From positions 12,744 through 19,031 of the forward strand of contig DAFD01000041.1 in the NCBI GenBank assembly GCA_002497895.1: 6,288 bases of DNA. The letters are read 5' to 3'. The translations under genes and the position numbers were made by a program. Positions 1-5,691 of this stretch are shown in pieces (positions within the stretch are counted from its first letter, which is position 1; the number at the start of each line of letters is the position of its first letter). This stretch comes from Euryarchaeota archaeon UBA175. GTDB lineage: Archaea > Thermoplasmatota > Poseidoniia > Poseidoniales > Thalassarchaeaceae. The notes beneath the pieces were generated by a model, which was given only the letters and a program-made list of their open reading frames with translations, was not told where the DNA came from and did not search any database.

Positions 1-16
1 TTCTGTGGATTCAGGG

Positions 17-1006
17 TCAGACAGAAGCACCACCTCCTGTATGTTCGGAAGTCATCAGGTCCGAAGTTCCCTTGACTTGGGCTCCGAGCTTGTCCATGAT
101 AAGCAGGAAAATATCTTCCAGATCTGGTTCATACTCATGTAATTCGCGAATCTGCACGTTTGCCTTGTAAGCGATTTGAATGATACGATTGATAGTGCTC
201 TCGTCGTCGATTGTCACCCTCATGACTCGCCCCATCCTTCGGACCTTGAGACCATCAGCGAGCAGAGCCTGCTCCATTTGAGATGCACCTCCCCAAATCA
301 CTGCCTCGACCTCGCGTTCGATTTGGTCCGCGAGGTCGGCAATCGGACGATTAACGACGACTTGGCCTTTGTGAATCATCACCACACGGTCACAAACCTG
401 CTGCACATCGTCCATCACGTGGCTAGACATCAGGACAGTTCCCCCGCCTTCATCGACGGTTCGCCTTAGAGTGTTGAGCATGAATTCGCGAGAGCGTTGG
501 TCGAGGCCGTTTGTGGGTTCGTCACAGATGAGAATCTCAGGATCATGGACGATTGCACAAGCGAGTTTGGTTGCCTGCTTCATCCCCGTACTAAAAGACT
601 CAATCTTGCGATAACGTTGGTCCCGCAGGCCAACATATTCGAGCACTTCATGGGAGCGCTGCATCGCTGATGCGGGGTTCATTCCGAGGAGTTCGCCAGC
701 GTATCTGACTTGGTCGATGGCGGTGAGGTCTGGATCGAGAGAGTCGTATTCAGGCATGTAGCCGATACGAGCTCGAATGATGTCGCCATCGGTTTTGATG
801 TCATAGCCGAGGACTGAACCATTTCCCGAGGTTGTCGTGATGAGGCCTAACAAGCACTTGAACAAGGTAGATTTCCCTGCTCCATTGGGTCCGAGGATAC
901 CAATTGCTCCCTTTGGAATTTGTACGTTGACGTCATCGAGGGCAAGGTGTGGGCCGTACATCTTGCGCAGATTACGAGTCTCGATGACGAATTCCGCATT
1001 CTCCAA
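17..1006 (-). CDS. ABC transporter ATP-binding protein (ABC-2/drug-export type)
   Basis: Cytoplasmic ATPase subunit that would power an ABC permease. All nucleotide-binding motifs are visible in the 329 residues: Walker A GPNGAGKST (39-47), signature FSTGMKQ (138-144), Walker B ILICDEP with catalytic Glu163, D-loop GLDQ (167-170) and switch His196 in SSH. The Q-loop position reads GYMPE, a variant common in ABC-2 exporters. Residues from about 230 form the long C-terminal domain typical of this subfamily, ending in EDIFLLIMDKLG plus a short polar tail. The start is a TTG: an in-frame stop lies five codons upstream, the next Met is residue 16, and the fold needs the first strand VIETRNL. A weak GGTG ribosome site precedes it. 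No transmembrane partner is in the window; it would be expected left of position 1. The substrate cannot be read from the sequence. It is separated from tgtA by 125 bp, so it may have its own promoter. Confidence 0.93.
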   Translation of the reverse strand: MENAEFVIETRNLRKMYGPHLALDDVNVQIPKGAIGILGPNGAGKSTLFKCLLGLITTTSGNGSVLGYDIKTDGDIIRARIGYMPEYDSLDPDLTAIDQVRYAGELLGMNPASAMQRSHEVLEYVGLRDQRYRKIESFSTGMKQATKLACAIVHDPEILICDEPTNGLDQRSREFMLNTLRRTVDEGGGTVLMSSHVMDDVQQVCDRVVMIHKGQVVVNRPIADLADQIEREVEAVIWGGASQMEQALLADGLKVRRMGRVMRVTIDDESTINRIIQIAYKANVQIRELHEYEPDLEDIFLLIMDKLGAQVKGTSDLMTSEHTGGGASV

Positions 1007-1011
1007 TTGAG

Positions 1012-1015
1012 CACC
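1012..1015 (-). promoter_or_regulatory. Weak ribosome binding site for the ABC ATPase TTG start
   Basis: GGTG on the minus strand lies 5 nt before the TTG at 1006. It can pair with the CACC of the archaeal 16S rRNA 3' end. It supports TTG as the start, since no ATG or GTG lies between the upstream in-frame stop (1019-1021) and the first conserved strand. Four bases are weak evidence on their own. Confidence 0.35.
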
Positions 1016-1027
1016 AACCTAGGTGGT

Positions 1028-1049
1028 GACTCCCAAAGGGAGTCGACTC
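1028..1049. repeat. Nested inverted repeats between tgtA and the ABC gene
   Basis: GACTCCC-AAA-GGGAGTC (1028-1044) is a perfect 7-bp stem with a 3-nt loop. It overlaps GAGTCGACTC (1040-1049), a perfect 10-bp palindrome, so GACTC/GAGTC occurs three times in 22 bp. The element lies 22 bp upstream of the ABC start codon, in the 125-bp spacer after tgtA. It could be an operator for the ABC gene, a leader hairpin, or part of the end of the tgtA transcript. No T-tract follows the hairpin on the minus strand; the only T-rich patch is a short ATTTTCTT at 1116-1123, directly after tgtA. No clear TATA box is seen in the spacer. Confidence 0.55.
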
Positions 1050-1131
1050 GATGTGGTGGCCGTAATCACTTGAATGAATCCCCGTCGCCCATCTCGTTGC
1101 GTCAGGTAAGAGGGTAAGAAAATGAGGGGGG

Positions 1132-3312
1132 TTATGTCTCCTTGAACTCATCCTTCATCGCACCGTCGCGGACTTTGACTGCGATACCTTTGGTGAAGAA
1201 AGCCATGTCATCGGCGGTTGCGTTGGCTATGCCATGGGCGACGAGATTTCCGTGAATGTCGACGACGAGGCAAGGTTGGCCGACTATGAGATGTGCGTCA
1301 GCGCCAAGGACGAATCCTTGGATGACATTTCGGCCCTTCCCCACGAATGGAATCGCATCGTCCATCAAGAGGACTCGTGGTATTCCAGGGTGGTCTGAAT
1401 CGCTGGCCGTGATACCCTCATCAAATCGTGCTGGCGCTGTTGGGTTAAGTGCGTGTAGACGACGAGCGCCGATTAGGGTGAGCGAAAGTGCGCCGTCGGG
1501 CAATCTAGGAGATATACAGTGTTCATCACCAAAATTCACGTTGATCATGCGGTCGGTTCTCGAACGTCGGGCGGTCATTTCTTTGGTAAGAGAACAAGCA
1601 TCTTCAGGAGCGATGGCACAGAGTAGTGAGAGTTTGTCAACAATAGCACAGCGGTCAATCCACGTGCGAATCGCTGCGCGGTTTTCAGCGCCGGCTTCGC
1701 CTTCGGGATCAGGCTGGCAGATGTGGATGTCGAGGGGAATGCCGCCAAGACCTAAATCATCGAGCCAAACATCAATTTCATCCTCGTCGAGAATCATGTT
1801 CCAGAGAGATTCTGGGCAATCAATATGGCACCAAGGTGAGACGTCCTCAAGGGTGAATGGAATGAGGCCGACCGGGGTCGAAATGAGCACCACTGTGCGA
1901 GGTTCCTCGGCCAGTGCTTCGATTGCCGTGCCGAGCGCGGTATCGCGCCATGGAGGCCCTTCTCCGGTCAGAATTACGACGCGTTCAGGGGAATTCGAAG
2001 AGCCATCCCACCATGAACCAGGGCGACGCCATCGCATTGCCAGAAGAGCGTTGAGATGGAGTAGATGAGGGCGGCTGTCGATATCGTCGGAGAATTGCTC
2101 GGAAGAACCTCGAACTGGGTCGGTCGAAGCGATAGTTCTGAGCGAACTCTCGCCGACAGGTCCTTCTTCCGTTTCTTCGAATTGTTCAAGGATCCATTCG
2201 AAGGCTTCGCGCAGCCGCGGTGAGGCGTGGCTGCGTTGTTCCGCGAGGTGCCAAATGGTTCCATTTCGCACCGCCTCGCGGCATCGAGCAAGCTCGGCTT
2301 GAGTTACCTCCAGATTGTGATGGGCGAGAAGAACCGACCGCTCGTTTCGATCCATCGCCCGTACCTCGGCTGGAGTGTGAGCGAATAGGGCAGCAGAGTG
2401 GGTTGGCCATTCGGTTAATCCTCCGATTTTGACCGTACCATTCGGTGTGAGAAGTCGGTCGTCACGCGCGAAAAGGGCGTAAGCTGCAGAATCGAATAAA
2501 TCGACTCCAAGAGCAATGGACATTGGAAAGAGGAGTGGATGTCCGCAACCAAAGAGGTGAATTGGGCGGTTAGGAGGAATTGTCGCTCGGGCAGCGAGTA
2601 GAATCTCAAACAATTCGCGGTAGCGTTGGCGTTCCATCAACGGAACGATGCCGCCAATCGGATGCACAGCAAAGCCTCGATACTCCCCCTCGACCTCGCA
2701 CATCAATCGACCAGCCTCGGCGCGTAAATCTTCGTGTAATCCACCCTGCACGGGCCCGTTCAGCAAGAGACCCTCACCTGCAGCCGCTAGTGAAGCAGGG
2801 GCACGGGCAGCGGTCTCTTCGACTGCATGCTCAATCTCCTCGCGACTCATGTCGGGCCGACCGAATACATCGAGCATCGTCCCGACATCCACACCGATAT
2901 CGCGCTGGAATTCTACTATCTCCTCAACACCAACCTCGACGTCGCCATAAACATACGATTGAAAGGTTCCAGAATCGGTCACGATAACTCCTGGATAGTC
3001 GAGCAGTGCGTGGATTCCATCTGCCAAAGCCGATTCGCGTAACTTCTCGTGCTTCCAAGTCACGTAGGAATTTGTGATTAGACCATTGACACGGTATTTC
3101 TCCCACATCTCTCGTGGCTCAATCGTGCGAATATTAGGGTTGATCACCGGCAGTAACATCGGCGTATCAAGCACACCATGCCGAGTGTGAAGGCGCCCCA
3201 AACGAGCCGCTCCATCACGCACAGTCACCTCGAACTTGCCCAAGTCCTGCGGTCTGCAGGGTTCGGGGTCAGGATGGTTCGACACAGGCCACGGGCAAAG
3301 CCGCGCAGTCAT
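1132..3312 (-). CDS. tgtA: Archaeosine-type tRNA-guanine transglycosylase, zinc-site-deficient
   Basis: Family role: exchanges guanine-15 in the archaeal tRNA D-loop for preQ0, the first step to archaeosine. Numbering is from the ATG at 3312 (726 aa). Residues about 26-375 are the TGT barrel: INPNIRTIEP, ITNSYVTWK, catalytic Asp113 in TDSGTFQ, FAVHPIGGIVPL (about 214-225), and nucleophile Asp274 in GVDLFDSA. Where relatives carry the zinc motif CxCxxC after a conserved Pro, this protein has THSAAL (304-309); only the distal His332 (HHNL) remains. A poorly conserved linker (about 376-441) leads to an ArcS/TgtA-like middle region (LIPFTLEDVSPW) and a C-terminal PUA domain (about 606-718) with VGKGRNVIQGFVLGAD. 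It is longer than the roughly 580-residue Pyrococcus enzyme, mainly through the linker and N-terminus. The ATG is preferred because of a good GAGG site; a TTG at 3339 would add nine residues. It follows acnX by 39 bp, so is probably cotranscribed. Whether it still modifies tRNA is uncertain. Confidence 0.9.
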   Translation of the reverse strand: MTARLCPWPVSNHPDPEPCRPQDLGKFEVTVRDGAARLGRLHTRHGVLDTPMLLPVINPNIRTIEPREMWEKYRVNGLITNSYVTWKHEKLRESALADGIHALLDYPGVIVTDSGTFQSYVYGDVEVGVEEIVEFQRDIGVDVGTMLDVFGRPDMSREEIEHAVEETAARAPASLAAAGEGLLLNGPVQGGLHEDLRAEAGRLMCEVEGEYRGFAVHPIGGIVPLMERQRYRELFEILLAARATIPPNRPIHLFGCGHPLLFPMSIALGVDLFDSAAYALFARDDRLLTPNGTVKIGGLTEWPTHSAALFAHTPAEVRAMDRNERSVLLAHHNLEVTQAELARCREAVRNGTIWHLAEQRSHASPRLREAFEWILEQFEETEEGPVGESSLRTIASTDPVRGSSEQFSDDIDSRPHLLHLNALLAMRWRRPGSWWDGSSNSPERVVILTGEGPPWRDTALGTAIEALAEEPRTVVLISTPVGLIPFTLEDVSPWCHIDCPESLWNMILDEDEIDVWLDDLGLGGIPLDIHICQPDPEGEAGAENRAAIRTWIDRCAIVDKLSLLCAIAPEDACSLTKEMTARRSRTDRMINVNFGDEHCISPRLPDGALSLTLIGARRLHALNPTAPARFDEGITASDSDHPGIPRVLLMDDAIPFVGKGRNVIQGFVLGADAHLIVGQPCLVVDIHGNLVAHGIANATADDMAFFTKGIAVKVRDGAMKDEFKET

Positions 3313-3316
3313 CAAT

Positions 3317-3320
3317 CCTC
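3317..3320 (-). promoter_or_regulatory. Ribosome binding site selecting the tgtA ATG
   Basis: GAGG on the minus strand, 4 nt before the ATG at 3312, matches the archaeal anti-Shine-Dalgarno sequence. It lies after the acnX stop (3352-3354) and favours the ATG over the in-frame TTG at 3339, which has no such site in front of it. Confidence 0.5.
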
Positions 3321-3351
3321 GCTCGCGCAAAAGCGGCAATTTCTTGCACTT

Positions 3352-5091
3352 CTAAGCTACACGCGAGATGACTCTCAGTTGCACCGATCCATCCTCAAGC
3401 GTCATCTCTACTTCATCGCCATCATTGATGGCAAGGGTTGGATCATCATCGAATCCGTGTGCGTAAGGAACGGCGAGCAGGCTCGCCGCGGGAAGTGTCA
3501 ATGGACATACATCGCGATTCACAATCGCCCGCGGGCCCTTTCCTGTGTAGATTAAACCCATCAGGACGAAGGGCGCGACAGTGGAACCAGAGCCCTTCGG
3601 GTAAATCAGAACAGTATCCTCGATGGCAATTCCATCAAGCGGATGCCCAGGTTCTTCGATAACTCCGGTATCACGGTTCACGTAGCCAAGGTAGGTAATC
3701 GGCACATCGCTAACCATCGCTTTTCCACGAACCTTCCAGTCACTCTGACTAGGAATGCCATGCCCATTCATCACAGCCTCTCCTGTCTGCCTTGTCTTAT
3801 TCGTGGCCATCGCTTTGACGCCCTTTGCACCGAGAATCGGTCGGGCCCCGGTCACTAAATTAGGGTCAAATGCATGCGCCACACAATCCTCGATTCGTGC
3901 AACGCTTGTCGGTAAACGATTGAGACCACTCTTCAGATAATGCTCAGCCTTCAGTGAATTAGTCAACAGATGATTGTACTTCGAGCGATTGTACGGAGTC
4001 ACCTCCGGACAAGTATCTCGCAAAACCAGTGCACCAGCCTCCTCAAGTAGAGCCACAGTGCCATCAGCATCCAATAAATCGTAGTTGTAACCACTTGTGA
4101 AAACCCACAATCGACGGTCAGGAATCCGCTGGCCTAGTTCCATTCGAGCCCTAGCCGCCGCTGCGGTTGCTCGCACCTCGCCAACGCTTGCCTGCGGGCA
4201 ACCAATCACAACAAGATCAACTGTCCCTGTCGGAGCTAGGTCAGCATAACGCTCTGCCAGCTCCGCTTCACCAAAGACAAGTTCTCCCTCGAACGAATCA
4301 ACCTCAGGGGCATCGGCTGTCAGACCATCAGCCCACAGCATCGGACAGCCGTAATTCGCTGCAGCAGCGGTAAGCGCCTTGCGCACCTCGAAGTTTTCTT
4401 CAGCAGGCAAGCCAACTATTCGTGGCATCATCCCCCAAGGAAGATTCCAATCAGGTTTCAATTGCATGCCAATCCAGTCACCTAATACCGACCAGTCAGC
4501 GAGATTTTCCATAGAGGCCTCGACTTTCACAAGAATATTCGGAATACGATTGTCTTCGATGTGAAGACCCCATAGTGGAGCCCATCCAGTAAGAGCTGTG
4601 GCAAGGGCCGATAGACCGGATTCTCGGTTAGTCATCAAAGAAGTATAGGAATTAGAGTAACACACTGCATTTGATTCCGCCCAAGAGCCTATTCCAGACT
4701 CCATTTCGATCCCCCTATCGTATGGAGTGCAAGACAATGTAGCCTCAATTCCTAATTCCGAATATGCATGAATAATTTCAAACTGGTATTCAAGGAAGTT
4801 TTCGTAATCAATTCCCATTTCTTCTATTTGTTCACGATCACAACCGGCCGAATTCAATGTGGTAGGAATGGAAACCACTCCTTCGGAATCACCGGAGAGG
4901 TCTGAAAGAAAGCGCCTCAAACCGTGACCGCCAGTGATTACGCTAACGCCTGATACATGTGCGTGTTTACAGCGTGTAAATTCGGATGCTCCTGCTGAGG
5001 AGGCTAGGTCAACAACCAATCTTGCGGCCTTTTGTTTGGTTGGGCCTTGCTCTCCGCTGAGCATCGATTGCAGTTCAGGAGGTATCTCCAC
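3352..5091 (-). CDS. Aconitase X, fused catalytic and swivel subunits (candidate phosphomevalonate dehydratase)
   Basis: Fe-S dehydratase of the aconitase-X family. In many archaea this family converts mevalonate 5-phosphate to trans-anhydromevalonate 5-phosphate in the modified mevalonate pathway; other members dehydrate cis-3-hydroxyproline. Numbering is from the GTG at 5091 (579 aa). The catalytic domain spans about 2-396: HVSGV, IPTTLNSAG, SCTPY with Cys121, WAESNAVCYSNS, TNRESG, GLHIEDNR, GCPQ with Cys298, DTCPE with Cys361, TNSLKAEHYL. The three cysteines are the expected cluster ligands. A linker of about 50 residues leads to the DUF126-type swivel domain (about 452-575) with the serine loop PKGSGST (498-504). 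In characterised archaeal enzymes these two parts are separate subunits, so this is a fusion. The frame stays open to a TTG at 5184 that overlaps the nikR-like stop, but family members start about ten residues before the LSGE motif, which fits the GTG. No strong ribosome site marks either start. Substrate is not settled by sequence. Confidence 0.88.
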   Translation of the reverse strand: MEIPPELQSMLSGEQGPTKQKAARLVVDLASSAGASEFTRCKHAHVSGVSVITGGHGLRRFLSDLSGDSEGVVSIPTTLNSAGCDREQIEEMGIDYENFLEYQFEIIHAYSELGIEATLSCTPYDRGIEMESGIGSWAESNAVCYSNSYTSLMTNRESGLSALATALTGWAPLWGLHIEDNRIPNILVKVEASMENLADWSVLGDWIGMQLKPDWNLPWGMMPRIVGLPAEENFEVRKALTAAAANYGCPMLWADGLTADAPEVDSFEGELVFGEAELAERYADLAPTGTVDLVVIGCPQASVGEVRATAAAARARMELGQRIPDRRLWVFTSGYNYDLLDADGTVALLEEAGALVLRDTCPEVTPYNRSKYNHLLTNSLKAEHYLKSGLNRLPTSVARIEDCVAHAFDPNLVTGARPILGAKGVKAMATNKTRQTGEAVMNGHGIPSQSDWKVRGKAMVSDVPITYLGYVNRDTGVIEEPGHPLDGIAIEDTVLIYPKGSGSTVAPFVLMGLIYTGKGPRAIVNRDVCPLTLPAASLLAVPYAHGFDDDPTLAINDGDEVEMTLEDGSVQLRVISRVA

Positions 5092-5177
5092 GCTGATGCC
5101 GCGGCAGCGACACTCCTTCAAAGCGTTGGGATTATTGTCAGCAGGTAAGCGAATTGAGCCTAGAGAGGACGATAGCC

Positions 5178-5603
5178 TCAGCAACAGCCGGTTTCTCGGA
5201 ACGGAACTAAAACAAATTCCACCTTATCTACATCTTTTGTATTCCTCAAACCGTTAATCATTTCCCTAATTGCTCCTGCCTTTCCACTTACCTGCATCGT
5301 ATCTACACAAGTGTGGCTATTAGTGAGGCAATTATGGTGATAAGAGGTGATTTTGAAAGAACTAGAGTGCCTAAGTTCTGCTAATCTGTGTTCAACATCA
5401 TGTTGAAAATACACTACTGCAGTACCTTCGATTTCTTGATCTACATCCATAGAATCGATATCTCCCCTCAATGAAGCATCTGCGAAGTGCAGACTCGCAT
5501 CACGCAAGAACATACTTCGATTCTTGTACCCAGTTTGTCGGATGAAATCATCCAGCCTACCTGCAAATTCACTATCCACGCTGAATGTGATTATTTGGCT
5601 CAT
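5178..5603 (-). CDS. NikR/CopG-family metal-responsive regulator with altered metal site
   Basis: A 141-residue DNA-binding regulator with NikR architecture. Residues 1-45 are the ribbon-helix-helix domain: strand IITFSVD, then GYKNRSMFLRD, close to GYNNRSEAIRD of E. coli NikR. Residues about 58-136 are the ACT-like metal-binding and tetramerisation domain. Aligned to E. coli NikR, His79 matches His76 and His90 matches His87 with the same 11-residue spacing. The next ligand, His89 in E. coli, is Cys92 here, and Cys99 matches Cys95 after a one-residue insertion. The site is therefore His2Cys2 rather than His3Cys; further His/Cys residues are H89, H97 and the terminal C140-C141. ATG at 5603 has no ribosome site but lies 26-27 nt below a TATA-like box, which suggests a leaderless mRNA. 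The gene is divergent from a ZnuA-like gene, so control of metal uptake, probably zinc, is inferred. It is likely the first gene of the nikR-like/acnX/tgtA transcript. Confidence 0.85.
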   Translation of the reverse strand: MSQIITFSVDSEFAGRLDDFIRQTGYKNRSMFLRDASLHFADASLRGDIDSMDVDQEIEGTAVVYFQHDVEHRLAELRHSSSFKITSYHHNCLTNSHTCVDTMQVSGKAGAIREMINGLRNTKDVDKVEFVLVPFRETGCC

Positions 5604-5624
5604 AAAGCGCTGATAACGCCGCCC

Positions 5625-5634
5625 TTAATAATAA
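5625..5634 (-). promoter_or_regulatory. TATA-like box of the nikR-like gene
   Basis: TTATTATTAA on the minus strand is centred 26-27 nt upstream of the ATG at 5603, the distance expected between an archaeal TATA box and the transcription start. No ribosome binding site is seen between it and the ATG. Both facts fit a leaderless transcript. It lies within the AT-rich block 5625-5641, so the exact box edges are uncertain. Confidence 0.5.
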
Positions 5635-5649
5635 TTTTTAATGACCTGT

Positions 5650-5677
5650 TTATTAGTTTTGATTAAATAGTTATTAG
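5650..5677. promoter_or_regulatory. Putative operator: two TTATTAG repeats 21 bp apart around the znuA TATA box
   Basis: TTATTAG occurs at 5650-5656 and again at 5671-5677, exactly 21 bp start to start, or two helical turns. The TATA-like box TTAAATA (5663-5669) lies between the copies. A protein bound to both on one DNA face would block TBP access and repress the plus-strand gene. A ribbon-helix-helix tetramer such as the adjacent NikR-like protein is a natural candidate. A related TTATTA on the minus strand lies within the other TATA box (5625-5634). In AT-rich DNA a 7-bp repeat can arise by chance; the position is the argument. Confidence 0.4.
5663..5669 (+). promoter_or_regulatory. TATA-like box of the znuA-like gene
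   Basis: TTAAATA resembles the archaeal TATA consensus, and its centre lies 26 nt upstream of the A of the ATG at 5692. This predicts transcription starting at or next to the start codon. The bases before the ATG (GCGGCCGGGCT) contain no Shine-Dalgarno motif, consistent with a leaderless message. Confidence 0.55.
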
Positions 5678-5691
5678 AAAGCGGCCGGGCT

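Noticed and set aside
749..751. Gln-loop of the ABC ATPase replaced by Glu (GYMPE)
   Set aside because: This is a common variant in ABC-2/drug-type ATPases and all other catalytic residues are present, so it does not indicate inactivity.
1116..1123. Short ATTTTCTT on the minus strand after tgtA as a terminator
   Set aside because: The T-run is only four bases and has no stable hairpin directly before it; too weak to list as a feature.
1256..2068. Long plus-strand open frame (270 codons) opposite tgtA
   Set aside because: It lies wholly antisense to tgtA, its translation is rich in Ser, Arg and Pro with no recognisable domain, and tgtA has clear family motifs across the same bases.
2580..2987. 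Plus-strand open frames opposite the TGT barrel
   Set aside because: Arg/Ser/Pro-rich translations with no motif; they are shadows of a conserved catalytic domain on the minus strand.
5625..5641. TTAA...TTAA block in the divergent spacer as a dyad operator
   Set aside because: The inner bases do not pair well and the block is simply AT-rich; its position is better explained as the TATA region of the nikR-like gene.
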